64,000 nt of DNA, from assembly GCA_017431685.1 (NCBI GenBank), contig JAFRKO010000042.1, positions 1 to 64,000 on the forward strand. The letters are read 5' to 3'. Positions 53,287 through 62,568 of this stretch are shown here, piece by piece (the stretch's first letter is position 1; every line of letters begins with the position of its first letter). Source of the DNA: Mogibacterium sp. GTDB lineage: Bacteria; Bacillota; Clostridia; Peptostreptococcales; Anaerovoracaceae. Under the pieces are notes generated by a model. That model was not told where the DNA came from, ran no database searches, and saw only the letters and a list, made by a program, of their open reading frames with translations. The position numbers and the translations under genes were made by a program.

Positions 53287-54475
53287 CTTCAGTTTCTTCA
53301 TCGAACTCTTCAGCATCGATGTCGTCAGTTTCTGACATTTTGTTATAGATAAACGCGGTTTTTCTTTCAAGAATTCCCTTTATGGTGTTGAGCCTCTCTT
53401 CAATACCTTCGATCTTTGCGGCACCGCGGTTTTTCTCTATAAGCTCAAGTGTGCGGTCGATGCGTTCAAGTTCATCTTTATAAGCAGCGAGCTTCCACCT
53501 TCTGTTGTAATCTATATATGCAGCTCTGATAGTTGCTTTTTCTTTTTCCGCCTCTGCCCATGCGGCCTTATATTCATTCTCGCTGTTGATATACGAAGGT
53601 ACATACTCTTTATCAGAGAGCGCAACGTGATCCTCCGTAATATCGAGATACTGCAGATATGGCTTTATGCCGCTGCCGGTAAATTCAAGCCTGAGAACAA
53701 GACCTTCCATTGGAGCGCCCATAACATCAGCACGCTCTGTGAGGAAAAGATCTCCGATGGAATAGAATACGTACTTGCCGTTGATAATCTCAGGTCTCTG
53801 TATCACATGCGGATGATGCGCGACGACTACGTCGCAGCCAGCATCCAGATACTTGCTGATGGCTGCACGCTTTGCAGGCTCGGCTACATTGTTGTATCTG
53901 CGGCCTCCATGGTAGATCAGCACAAGATAATCGCACTTTTCGCGGACCTCACTGATCATTGCTGCAATATCTTCTTTACGGCGCGATCTGAGCGGTCCGA
54001 CTTTGTTTCTGAACTTGCGGATTCCATGCTTTCTGCCCAGGATAGCGATTACTCCTACCTTGACATCATCACCGAAGATCCTGTATTTGAGTTCCTCATC
54101 AGGGAAACGGCCGGCTCCGATAAACGGAACACCGTACTTCTCAAAGGACTCAAGGGTATCAATTATACCCACTGAGCCTCTGTCTCCCAGATGATCATTG
54201 GCAAGGGAGACGATACCATCAGGGAAGAGCTCAGGGAAATCAGCCAGCACATCAGGTGCGCTGCAATTGATGTCCCTTTTTATGCTCGGGGTATATTTTG
54301 TGTAAGACTTGCGGAATCCGGTAGCCGGACTTGCGAAGTTTACGAAGCACGCGTCTCCGGAGTTAAGAAAGTCGACAACAGACTTATCCATAACCGAGCA
54401 GAGCTCATTACGCGATTTAAGATACAGATCTCCGGCGAAGCAGAGCGTTGTTTTATTACTTGCTTTCGTTGACAT
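53258..54475 (-). CDS. CapA-family metallophosphoesterase-like protein
   Basis: A 405-residue protein on the reverse strand. FAGDLYLKSR is the metal-binding start (GD), SLANDHLGDRG the ND-H motif, and VLIYHGGRRYNN, VVAHHPHVIQRPE and YSIGDLFL the remaining conserved blocks of the CapA/poly-gamma-glutamate group. In B. anthracis CapA helps export or assembly of polyglutamate. No signal peptide is visible here, and a charged coiled-coil-like tail (about 290-405) is added. It overlaps the ATP-grasp gene upstream by 20 bp in another frame, so both are translated together. Confidence 0.88.
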   Translation of the reverse strand: MSTKASNKTTLCFAGDLYLKSRNELCSVMDKSVVDFLNSGDACFVNFASPATGFRKSYTKYTPSIKRDINCSAPDVLADFPELFPDGIVSLANDHLGDRGSVGIIDTLESFEKYGVPFIGAGRFPDEELKYRIFGDDVKVGVIAILGRKHGIRKFRNKVGPLRSRRKEDIAAMISEVREKCDYLVLIYHGGRRYNNVAEPAKRAAISKYLDAGCDVVVAHHPHVIQRPEIINGKYVFYSIGDLFLTERADVMGAPMEGLVLRLEFTGSGIKPYLQYLDITEDHVALSDKEYVPSYINSENEYKAAWAEAEKEKATIRAAYIDYNRRWKLAAYKDELERIDRTLELIEKNRGAAKIEGIEERLNTIKGILERKTAFIYNKMSETDDIDAEEFDEETEEKSASEGIL

Positions 54476-55655
54476 AGTTCAATACCTTCTCGTATAAATA
54501 CTTTTTGCCTGGGAGCTCGGTAACCTGCGGGGCCATGCATTGAGGATGTGAATTGCCCTCAACTATTACCCAGCCTCTGTCAGAGTATGCGAGATCCCAG
54601 CCGATTACTTTCATTTCAGGAATAAGCCTGGCCATATCACGGGCCATCTGAACAGCTTTATCCCACTCAGGAAGCTGAAATCCTACTATCTGGGCGCCTG
54701 TATCAGGATGAAATACATATTGTTTGCCGTCTACATCCCTGCCCGGCGCTTTGATGATGCCTGTTTCAGGATCGATCATCGCACCCATACCGCCGCCGCT
54801 GGTGTTGTCGGTTATTCCACCGCCCATTCCGATGCGGAGGAAAGTCCAGAGTATCTCGATATCGTTATCTCCATTAAGGAAAGATACAAGACGTACGGAG
54901 TTTACGGATGCAGGATGGAAGTGAGCCAGCTCTTCTCTCTGGACTATCAGTTCTTCTGCAACGCCGGTTCCTGTGGACATGAGTATGTCGAACAGGTCAT
55001 CGACGCTCGTAAACTTTCTGGCGTCGATCATGACCACGCCGTGTCCGCCAGAGGATTCCATCGGTTTATAGATGAACTTCGGGTGCTTTGCGACGAATTC
55101 CCTGAAAGCATCTCTGTCCTCTTCATCATAGAAAATCACAAGGTCACGTCCGTAGAACGGAGTGAATCTCCGGTACGACTCCGGCTTCATATCAAGATAA
55201 CGTCTGTAATTCTGATTGTTGAAACTTCTGTAGAATTCGTGACGGTTACGGTTTGTAATATAAAGCTTTCTGCCTTTATGCGTGAGCTTTTCAAACTGGA
55301 AAGAGAAATAATCCTGAGAATTTGAACCGTAAAGGATGTTGCAGAACATTATATCGTCATACACTTCCTTGACTCTTGCAGGATTTGCAGCCTCTTCAGG
55401 ACTGAGGTTCGCCTCTATAACCGCAAGACGGCTCTCTTTGTTGCGCTGTTTTTTGTCTTTGCGCTTTTGCTGGAATGTAAATGTGGTGAGCGAATAGAGC
55501 TCGAGGAGACGTCTGCGGTCTGCGGCAGTTATCTCATCTTTTGCCATATACTGGGCACATGCACGTTCAAGAACGCCTTGCTGATAACGATGGATGCGCC
55601 TTGTGGCCTTTCTTTTAAAAGCTTTTGGTGTCAGCATAGTGAATCTCCGGTTCAT
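54456..55655 (-). CDS. ATP-grasp ligase (sugar-transfer-associated type)
   Basis: A 399-residue protein on the reverse strand. An N-terminal helical region (1-130) precedes the ATP-grasp fold with YKPMESSGGHGVVM, HPASVNSVRLVSF, NTSGGGMGAMIDPETG and the metal motif VIVEGNSHPQ. These belong to the sugar-transfer-associated ATP-grasp group, common in surface-polymer loci and thought to form an amide or ester with a carboxylate. Its end overlaps the CapA-like gene by 20 bp. It is divergent from a paralogue encoded at 55794. Confidence 0.87.
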   Translation of the reverse strand: MNRRFTMLTPKAFKRKATRRIHRYQQGVLERACAQYMAKDEITAADRRRLLELYSLTTFTFQQKRKDKKQRNKESRLAVIEANLSPEEAANPARVKEVYDDIMFCNILYGSNSQDYFSFQFEKLTHKGRKLYITNRNRHEFYRSFNNQNYRRYLDMKPESYRRFTPFYGRDLVIFYDEEDRDAFREFVAKHPKFIYKPMESSGGHGVVMIDARKFTSVDDLFDILMSTGTGVAEELIVQREELAHFHPASVNSVRLVSFLNGDNDIEILWTFLRIGMGGGITDNTSGGGMGAMIDPETGIIKAPGRDVDGKQYVFHPDTGAQIVGFQLPEWDKAVQMARDMARLIPEMKVIGWDLAYSDRGWVIVEGNSHPQCMAPQVTELPGKKYLYEKVLNYVNESK

Positions 55656-55793
55656 GATCTGTAATTGCAGTCGTGAGCAAGATTGCCAATTAATACTTTA
55701 CTATTATATAATGTCAAAGTAGGTATTTTCAATTCCTGCAGTGCAATACGTTGCTTCTTTGCGGGGGTCAGGACAGGGTTTTTTGATCAGAAA

Positions 55794-57311
55794 ATGGAAC
55801 AAAACACCAGCAAAACAAAGCGTTCGGTGTATGCCGATAAAATAAGTGAAAAAACAGGATGGACCCATGAGCAGGCGCTCAATGAGCTCAGATATGCTGA
55901 CAGCCTTGGTATCAAAAGGAGCCTGTATTACAAGCTCAACGGATACGAATGGACACACCGCGATCTTGATGCTCTCGCGTATGAGATGCAGCAGAAGGAG
56001 ACCCGCGAACAGGACAGTATCGAAGAAGATATCAGTGTGATAATGAAAGATACGGGCTGCTCGCAGGATGAGGCGGCAGAAAACCTGCGCCGCAGGACTA
56101 CATATAAACTGCTGAAGCGGACATTTACTGCTAACGGCTGTCATCTGATGAATGATGCTGAGCTGGAGGCTTTCGCGGAAAAACGTGAAAAAAGGCTTGA
56201 TATGACAGAGCGGATAGCCGGTTCTGCTGTTCTGACCAGAAACGATCCGCAGATAGCAGAGCTGTACGGCCTTGCGCTTCCTGCAAGAAAACAGCGGATC
56301 AACGAAGCGGTCTCTTTGTATAAGGGGGACATAGACGAATCACTCCGCCTGAGTATCGCTTCTGACATGGACTACCTGAACCTGAAATACGGTCTTTTCT
56401 TTAAGGAATATTTCCTGTACGGCCTTGAAAATAAAACGAGGCGCGAAATTGAAGCATTTATACCGAATGCGGGCAGAAAAGATTATCTGAGAAAGCTCAA
56501 TTCTCCACGAGGATTCATTATATGCAGAAATAAGGCTTTGTCGTATGAGCATCTCGCGCCTTTGTACAAGAGAGATCTGGTTGAGATAAACGGAGAAGAA
56601 GATTATCAGACTGCTGTCAGCTTTATCAGACAGCATGGGGATTTTGTATTCAAACCGCTCGACCAGTCGTTCGGTAAGGGCATAAGACGGATCTGCACAG
56701 ACGGCAGAATGGATGCTGAAAAAACCGCGGCAGAACTGATCAAAGAAGTGCCGTTCGTTCTTGAAGAGACGATAATAGCAGAGGAAAGCATCCGGTCGCT
56801 CCACCCGGCATCGCTGAATACGATCAGGGTAACGACATATCTTGATGATGATGGAAGTGTAAAGATACACTTGCCGTTCTTCAAGATAGGGCAAAAGGAC
56901 TCCTTTGTGGATAACGGCGGAAGCGGCGGCATATTTGCTCTTATTGATGCCGGTACAGGTACTGTCATCAGCAACGGCAAAGATGAGAGAAACATTATAT
57001 ATGGGAGACATCCTGACACAGGCGTGCAGCTGAAAGGTTTCCGTATTCCGGAGTGGGAGTCGCTGGTCGGCTTTGCTGAAGAAGCGGCCCATATGTTCCC
57101 TGATGTGAGATACGCCGGATGGGACATGGCTCTTTCGGAAGACAGGGGCTGGCTTGTTGTGGAAGTCAACTGCAGAACGCAGTTCTACGGGCAGCAGATG
57201 TGCGACGAAATCGGAAAAAAGGAAGATCTCGAGAATCTGATAAACTGGAACCGGATCAAAGATACCGAAGACGGATTCGATGAGATCTGGCAGACTATAG
57301 ACAGATACTGA
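55794..57311 (+). CDS. Second ATP-grasp ligase (sugar-transfer-associated type)
   Basis: A 505-residue paralogue of the preceding protein with a longer N-terminal helical part (about 1-230, RSVYADKISEKTGW, YYKLNGYEWTHRD). The ATP-grasp part has FKPLDQSFGKGIRRI, LHPASLNTIRVTTY, NGGSGGIFALIDAGTG and the metal motif VVEVNCRTQFY. The start ATG 55794 gives the natural N-terminus; the frame is open from 55683, but that stretch is unlike the family. The ribosome site is weak. Two related ligases back to back suggest different substrates or a two-step addition. Position next to a wall hydrolase gene fits an envelope role. Confidence 0.85.
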   Translation: MEQNTSKTKRSVYADKISEKTGWTHEQALNELRYADSLGIKRSLYYKLNGYEWTHRDLDALAYEMQQKETREQDSIEEDISVIMKDTGCSQDEAAENLRRRTTYKLLKRTFTANGCHLMNDAELEAFAEKREKRLDMTERIAGSAVLTRNDPQIAELYGLALPARKQRINEAVSLYKGDIDESLRLSIASDMDYLNLKYGLFFKEYFLYGLENKTRREIEAFIPNAGRKDYLRKLNSPRGFIICRNKALSYEHLAPLYKRDLVEINGEEDYQTAVSFIRQHGDFVFKPLDQSFGKGIRRICTDGRMDAEKTAAELIKEVPFVLEETIIAEESIRSLHPASLNTIRVTTYLDDDGSVKIHLPFFKIGQKDSFVDNGGSGGIFALIDAGTGTVISNGKDERNIIYGRHPDTGVQLKGFRIPEWESLVGFAEEAAHMFPDVRYAGWDMALSEDRGWLVVEVNCRTQFYGQQMCDEIGKKEDLENLINWNRIKDTEDGFDEIWQTIDRY

Positions 57312-57359
57312 CGCATCATGCGTATATATACATAACTAAGAGAGGTATTTATTACAGTG

Positions 57360-58790
57360 ATGAAGAGTGCAATTGCGGAAAAAGGGAGACCGGAGAGATT
57401 TTTACCTTTGGTGATGGCGCTGATCGTATTATTCTTTTGCACAGCGGTTCCTGCGGCTGTGCATGCATCGTCATTTGTTGAAAAGCCGTTAATAGAAGAT
57501 CTGACATCGGATGACCCGGATTCTTTTACGGTCACTACCGGCAGTTACCAGAATGTGACAGGACTTCAGGTGAAATACGCGCTGGAATCCGACTTTTCAG
57601 ATGAGGTTGTCGCAAGTTTTGACGGAAACGTACATAAAGCAACTGTCACAGGGCTGAAGGGCGGCAGCAAATATTATGTGAGGGTCTCCGTCGAACAGAC
57701 TGACTCTGACGGAGAGATAAATTACAGCGGATGGTCAGACTGGCGGTCTATAGTCGTAACCAGATCAGAAGCAGGCAAAACGCAGTACACGACACTGGTG
57801 ACAACTAATATTTACAAGGAAAAGGACGCATCGTCCAAGTCGATCACCCTGTGGTTCAACACAGAACTCACTGTTGTCAGCAGCTCCACCAATTCTGATG
57901 AAGGAACATGGTACGAGGTGCTGTACAAAGGCGATACATACTATATGTGGGTCGCGAGAGGTGAGAAAAAGCTCAGCAGCGAAAACGCCATACAGGAGTC
58001 GTATCTTCCTTACTGCACTACAGGGCTTCAGGAGGAAGTGGTCGAAAAGGCATTTGATATTTATGACAATTGGAACACTTCATATGATTTCAGTACGAAG
58101 TATTCTAAAACGTTAAAAAAGAAAAACGGCAGATACTGCCTGCACTGCTCGGGCTTTATCAGCTATATCTTTAACGAAGTGCTCTGCGGATACGCACCGC
58201 CGTTCGAACTGACATCTGATCTCAAAGCCATGTCTACAGCAGGAAATCTTATCAACAAGGGATTCAAAAGCAGCACGATAGATAAGAAAGTCGTCTGCAC
58301 TGCCGGCAAAAGCGGACTCACAAATGCAAAAATCAAAAAACTGAAGCCGGGAGATCTCCTATTCTTCAAGATGAGCTTTGACAACAGGGCTATAAACCAT
58401 GTAGCGATTTACATCGGCAACGGCCAGGTGATACAGAGTACAAGAGTCAGTATCGGCACATACTCCGACGAAGGACTGGACTCTGACGGCGGCGTCTGCA
58501 TAGCTCCTCTTAACGGGATGTACAAGGACAACTTCAAAAAGGCCGTAAGAATACTCCCTGACAAGGTAAAAGCCGCAAATAAAAAAATGAAAGTCAAAGT
58601 GAAGGCGACGAATGTGAGCTCCAACAGGAACTGCACGAAGTCGAACGGAACCACTCTTCACAAAGGCGACAAGGTCAAGGTGCTGTACACATATGTCACA
58701 GCAGGCGGAAAGAAGAACGCGTACATCGCGTATGGCAAGAACTATAAGAAACACGGCTATCTTTACCTGTATAAGAAAAAACTGAAATGA
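57360..58790 (+). CDS. Secreted NlpC/P60-type peptidase with FnIII-like and SH3-like domains
   Basis: A 476-residue exported protein. Signal peptide about 1-38. A fibronectin-III-like domain (about 42-135: GLQVKYALESDF, GGSKYYVRVSV) and an SH3-like domain (about 142-205: TWYEVLYKGDTYYMW) follow. The NlpC/P60 domain (about 220-400) has the nucleophile in CLHCSGFISYIF and the His in NHVAIYIGNGQ. The residue before the Cys is His where Asp is usual. The basic end (about 400-476) may bind the wall. AGAGAGG lies upstream; a GTG at 57357 is an alternative start. It probably cuts peptidoglycan peptides. Confidence 0.87.
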   Translation: MKSAIAEKGRPERFLPLVMALIVLFFCTAVPAAVHASSFVEKPLIEDLTSDDPDSFTVTTGSYQNVTGLQVKYALESDFSDEVVASFDGNVHKATVTGLKGGSKYYVRVSVEQTDSDGEINYSGWSDWRSIVVTRSEAGKTQYTTLVTTNIYKEKDASSKSITLWFNTELTVVSSSTNSDEGTWYEVLYKGDTYYMWVARGEKKLSSENAIQESYLPYCTTGLQEEVVEKAFDIYDNWNTSYDFSTKYSKTLKKKNGRYCLHCSGFISYIFNEVLCGYAPPFELTSDLKAMSTAGNLINKGFKSSTIDKKVVCTAGKSGLTNAKIKKLKPGDLLFFKMSFDNRAINHVAIYIGNGQVIQSTRVSIGTYSDEGLDSDGGVCIAPLNGMYKDNFKKAVRILPDKVKAANKKMKVKVKATNVSSNRNCTKSNGTTLHKGDKVKVLYTYVTAGGKKNAYIAYGKNYKKHGYLYLYKKKLK

Positions 58791-58829
58791 TCTCAAAGCC
58801 GGCTTAGCGGCACCCGGAGGAAATGACGA

Positions 58830-59657
58830 ATGACTGAAGTACAGAAAGTCATACTTGATATATTCAAAATTACTGCAGATATCTGCGAGAGGCATCAGAT
58901 ACCTTACTTTGCTATCGGAGGCACATGCCTTGGAGCGGTCCGTCATAAGGGATTCATTCCATGGGATGACGATCTTGACATTGCGATACCGATCCAGTTC
59001 TTTGATAAGTTCTGGGAAGCGGCTGAGAAAGATCTTCAGCCTCCTTATAAGACCTATACCTGCAATAATGTAAGAACATACGATAAGATCTTCGGTAAGA
59101 TCCACAATACTGAAACAGCATACATAGAGAAAAAGGAGATCGGCTATTATAATGCTTACAAAGGTATTTTTGTAGATATAATGCCGATGTCGGCGATGCC
59201 TGACGACGCTGAAGAGAGGGAGACTTTTTATACAAAAGTGCTTGACTATAAAAGGCTGAACTACTGGCGCAGGTTCCCGTTTAAAGTGGTAAAGTCGAAG
59301 CGCAAAAAGACAAAGCTGAAGTGGCTGCTTATGAGAGTGGCCGGGCCATATATAAAGGTCAATTACTATTCTGAAAAATGGCTTGATCTGCTCCGCAGCA
59401 AACCATTCGGAAGCACATCCACTACAGGCTATACCTGGTCCAAAAATATAAGAAGGTATACATTCCCGGCAGAACTTTTTGACAAGACAATCGAACTGCC
59501 GTTTGAAGATACAACGATCAGGTGTCCGGCCAGATATGATGAGTATCTGACTCTTCAGTTCGGCGATGACTATATGGAGCTGCCGCCTGAAGAAAAGAGA
59601 CTGCCGCACCATACTGAAGTGGTGGATATCCACAACTCTTACAAGAAGTACATTTGA
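58830..59657 (+). CDS. licD: LicD-family phosphotransferase
   Basis: A 275-residue protein with FAIGGTCLGAVRHKGFIPWD and DDDLDIAIP (about 30-60), the nucleotidyltransferase-fold signature of LicD. LicD proteins attach phosphocholine or other polyol/amine phosphates to teichoic acids and glycans using CDP- or similar donors. No licABC genes (choline uptake and activation) are in the window, so the donor may be CDP-glycerol from TagD. GGAGG precedes the ATG. It lies 16 bp before the ABC permease gene, which suggests decoration just before export. Confidence 0.88.
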   Translation: MTEVQKVILDIFKITADICERHQIPYFAIGGTCLGAVRHKGFIPWDDDLDIAIPIQFFDKFWEAAEKDLQPPYKTYTCNNVRTYDKIFGKIHNTETAYIEKKEIGYYNAYKGIFVDIMPMSAMPDDAEERETFYTKVLDYKRLNYWRRFPFKVVKSKRKKTKLKWLLMRVAGPYIKVNYYSEKWLDLLRSKPFGSTSTTGYTWSKNIRRYTFPAELFDKTIELPFEDTTIRCPARYDEYLTLQFGDDYMELPPEEKRLPHHTEVVDIHNSYKKYI

Positions 59658-59673
59658 AACCGGGAGTGAATAC

Positions 59674-60477
59674 GTGTTCAGCCTGATGTTCAGAGTGATA
59701 AAAGAGAATATTGCGTACTTCCCGCAGACACTGAGGCTGGCCAGAGCCGAACTCAAAAGGACTTACATGACCTCTGATTTCGGTATGTTCTGGGCGATCA
59801 TGAAACCGTTCATGTATCTGCTGATGTTTTATGTGGCGATTTCTTCGGGATTCAGGGGCGGCAAAGATATTGAGGGTACCGTATGTCCGTATTTCATATG
59901 GCTGGCTGCGGGCATAGTGCAGTGGCAGTTCATCGCGGATCTGCTCGTCGGAGGAGCGTCCTGCTACAACCGACGCAAGTCCATAGTACGCAACACTAAG
60001 TTCCCGCTGTCCACAGTTCCGATGATCGCGGTCGTTTCGAAGATGATGGTGTATCTCATCATGATCGGGATCCTGATACTGATGTGCATATTTATGGGGG
60101 TAATGCCAAGCATATACTGGCTGCAGCTTCCGCTGTACATAGCGCTTACTGTGATCTTTCTCTATCTCTGGGTCATGATCACATCGCTGATGAGCATCAT
60201 AAGCGCAGATATCCTTGAATTCATAAAAACAATAAAAACCGCATTTTTCTGGCTTTCAGGCATTCTGTTCAATGTAAAGGGAAGGACTAATCCGTTCTTT
60301 ACATGGAATCCTATAAGCTATCTGGCAGAGGGGTTCAGAAACACATTCGCCTATCATATATGGATCTGGGAAGAAACGAGCCTGCTGATGCACTTCGTTG
60401 TTATGCTTCTGATCATGACAGCTGTCGCTTATCTTCTGTTCAGACGAATGGAAAAGCGGCTTCCTGAGATTCTGTGA
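59674..60477 (+). CDS. ABC-2-type polysaccharide exporter permease (TagG/Wzm-like)
   Basis: A 267-residue membrane protein with six helices and the pattern of polysaccharide ABC permeases: ELKRTYMTSDFGMFWAIMKP near the start, then FIWLAAGIVQWQF and TWNPISYLAEGFRN near the end. GTG 59674 is preferred because GGGAG lies 7 bases upstream; ATG 59686 is an alternative. It forms the transport pore for a polymer on a lipid carrier. Its stop lies 8 bp before the ATPase start. It is a second export route beside Wzx. Confidence 0.9.
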   Translation: MFSLMFRVIKENIAYFPQTLRLARAELKRTYMTSDFGMFWAIMKPFMYLLMFYVAISSGFRGGKDIEGTVCPYFIWLAAGIVQWQFIADLLVGGASCYNRRKSIVRNTKFPLSTVPMIAVVSKMMVYLIMIGILILMCIFMGVMPSIYWLQLPLYIALTVIFLYLWVMITSLMSIISADILEFIKTIKTAFFWLSGILFNVKGRTNPFFTWNPISYLAEGFRNTFAYHIWIWEETSLLMHFVVMLLIMTAVAYLLFRRMEKRLPEIL

Positions 60478-60485
60478 GGTGCTGT

Positions 60486-61316
60486 ATGGGCAAAGCAGAA
60501 ACAGCTATCAGAGTAAGACATGTAAGCAAATCTTACAGGCAATATAAGACAAATATGCAGAAGATAGGATTCCTTTTGCTCAAGAGAGATACAGGAATCA
60601 GGACCGATGTTCTGCAGGATATTTCATTTGACATTAAAAAAGGTGAAAAGGTCGGCATAATCGGAAGGCAGCAGTCGGGTAAGACCACACTGATGCGAAT
60701 AATTGCCGGTGTGATACGCCCGGATTCCGGAAAGGTTAAGATCAGCGGCGGACTTACATCTATTCTGGAAGTCAGACTCGGATTTGACGCGGCGATGACC
60801 GGACTTGACAACTACAAAGTGATGACCACCGCTCTGGGATGGTCTTCCGAAATGATAAAAGAGCATGAAGACAGCGTGTTTGAATTCGCAAAGCTTACCG
60901 ATGAGAAGGATGAAACGCTGAGGTCATACAAAAAAGGTGCTCCGACCAGGCTCGGCTTTGCCATAGCGACGGAGATGGGGAACGACATCTATCTGTATGA
61001 CGGACCGCTTTCGTTCGGGAGCAAGATCTGGAACAAAATCTGTATCAACAGGCTGCTGAAGCTTATTGACGGAGACACAACGTTCGTGATGTCGGTAAAC
61101 AAACTTGCTGACGGCGCAAAGCTCTGTGGACGAGGTATAGTCATCCACGAAGGTGAATTAGTCTTTGACGGTCCGTATGCTGATGCTGTCGACTATTTCC
61201 GCAAGAACTGCAGGCAGTCATCGCGAAAGAAAGAGACTGAGGCTATGAACGAAGAGGTGGAGGCTGAGCAGGAAGACCTGTCGGATTCCGATGAAGAAAA
61301 CAGTGATGATATGTAA
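60486..61316 (+). CDS. Degenerate ABC transporter ATPase (TagH/Wzt-like)
   Basis: A 276-residue nucleotide-binding protein. Walker A is intact (GRQQSGKTT, 60-68). The signature region reads YKKGAPTRLGFAIA where Wzt/TagH proteins have YSSGMxxRL. Walker B ends in Asp172 followed by Gly173 where the catalytic Glu is expected, and the switch His is Asn205 (SVNKLA). These are the residues needed for ATP hydrolysis in the family. A Glu/Asp-rich tail (about 245-276) is added. ATG 60486 follows GAGG. It may still bind ATP and pair with another ATPase, or the site may be used in a different way. Confidence 0.85.
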   Translation: MGKAETAIRVRHVSKSYRQYKTNMQKIGFLLLKRDTGIRTDVLQDISFDIKKGEKVGIIGRQQSGKTTLMRIIAGVIRPDSGKVKISGGLTSILEVRLGFDAAMTGLDNYKVMTTALGWSSEMIKEHEDSVFEFAKLTDEKDETLRSYKKGAPTRLGFAIATEMGNDIYLYDGPLSFGSKIWNKICINRLLKLIDGDTTFVMSVNKLADGAKLCGRGIVIHEGELVFDGPYADAVDYFRKNCRQSSRKKETEAMNEEVEAEQEDLSDSDEENSDDM

Positions 61317-61370
61317 TAACATAAAAAGCATAAAACGTATAACGATATAAAAAATGGGGAGGACAGAAAA

Positions 61371-62531
61371 ATGGAAATGAAGAGGTCTCTGGAAAAGATA
61401 CTGTCACTCATGCTTTGCCTGGCGGTAGCAGTTAGCATGTGTCTTTGCTGTGCAGGAAGCGTGTATGCTGAAAGCGGGGAAACAAAACTGCCTGTGCCGT
61501 TGGCAGAGCCCGCAGGTAATACTGTTCTTGAAAACGGCGCGAGCATCACTGCCGATAAAGCTTCAAATAATGCTTCCATAGCCGGATACAGTACTCCGGT
61601 ACTCACTGACAGCTCTGCAGACTTTACATATAACGTAAACATGCCGAAGAAGGGTACGCTTGTGGTACAGTATGCATCAACATCACCTGACGTGAGTGTT
61701 TATGTCGGCGTCGGATCCAATGCAAGCTATGCCGGAAGCAAAAATTATGACGGCACAGAAGCAAAAATGTACTATGTGCCTTCTGCAGGGAATGTAGCGG
61801 TAACATTCAGCGTATATGCACGCGGAACTGTCGGCGCAGCTGCATTTGCGGCATGGTATGTCCCTTCTTCAAAAAAGGTTTCTTCGAAGAGTTCGGAGAC
61901 GCTGCTCGGCTCAACAGGATACGATTCTGTAAGTACTGTTAAAGTTACAGTGCCTTCGAACGGATATCTTACTGTATCCGCAGACAACGGCATTGATCCG
62001 ACATACAGCATCCGCGTAAAGGCGAACGGATTCAAAGACTGGTCTTACTTCAGTCAGAGCAAAGGCTTCTCAACCAATATAGGAGTAAAGAAGGGTACAT
62101 ATACGATCAGCCTGAAGGGTGCAGCTGTGTATGAAGTAAGCACTTCTTTCCACAAGGTAAAAGAAACAAGCGCAAAATCCTCAAAGAAAAAATCCGCATC
62201 CATAAAGAAAGGAAAGCTAAACAAGGGAATCATTCCGGCTAACAACCGCAAGAAGGTACACTGGTATAAGATCAAAAATCCTAAAAACCAGAAAATGACT
62301 CTTTCTGTGAATGCAAAGAAAATGTCCGACGGAGGGTCGATCGGAAGTCTGTATGTAACGGTATATACCAGAGGACAAAGCACTTCCTACAGGGTATATG
62401 CAGGCAGCTCGGACATACGCGACATTACATACGGCAAAATCGGTACTAAAAAGGCCTCGAAGGGCACATACTATGTCAAGATCGAGAGCAATGAAGGCGC
62501 AAACGGATACTACACTTTCAAGTGGAAATAG
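61371..62531 (+). CDS. Secreted protein with PPC-like beta-sandwich domains
   Basis: A 386-residue exported protein. Signal peptide about 1-35 (LMLCLAVAVSMCLCC; a Cys pair might allow lipid attachment, but no proper lipobox follows). Three beta-sandwich units, about 60-160, 170-255 and 275-386, each have YxV and GTY signatures (KGTYTISLKG, KGTYYVKIES) resembling pre-peptidase C-terminal domains. A basic linker (SAKSSKKKSASIKKGK) separates the second and third. GGGGAGGA lies upstream of the ATG. It resembles the PPC part of the protein encoded at 596. Role unknown; wall binding is likely. Confidence 0.78.
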   Translation: MEMKRSLEKILSLMLCLAVAVSMCLCCAGSVYAESGETKLPVPLAEPAGNTVLENGASITADKASNNASIAGYSTPVLTDSSADFTYNVNMPKKGTLVVQYASTSPDVSVYVGVGSNASYAGSKNYDGTEAKMYYVPSAGNVAVTFSVYARGTVGAAAFAAWYVPSSKKVSSKSSETLLGSTGYDSVSTVKVTVPSNGYLTVSADNGIDPTYSIRVKANGFKDWSYFSQSKGFSTNIGVKKGTYTISLKGAAVYEVSTSFHKVKETSAKSSKKKSASIKKGKLNKGIIPANNRKKVHWYKIKNPKNQKMTLSVNAKKMSDGGSIGSLYVTVYTRGQSTSYRVYAGSSDIRDITYGKIGTKKASKGTYYVKIESNEGANGYYTFKWK

Positions 62532-62568
62532 TATCCGAAGGCGAACTACAGACAGGAGATCTATCAAA

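Noticed and set aside
53627-54175. 182-codon plus-strand frame
   Set aside because: Antisense to the CapA-like gene whose metal-site motifs are clear; no ribosome site.
56340-57092. 250-codon minus-strand frame
   Set aside because: Antisense to the ATP-grasp gene at 55794, which has clear motifs in its own frame.
58359-59756. 465-codon minus-strand frame
   Set aside because: Spans antisense to NlpC/P60 and licD genes, both well supported on the plus strand; composition is not that of a real protein.
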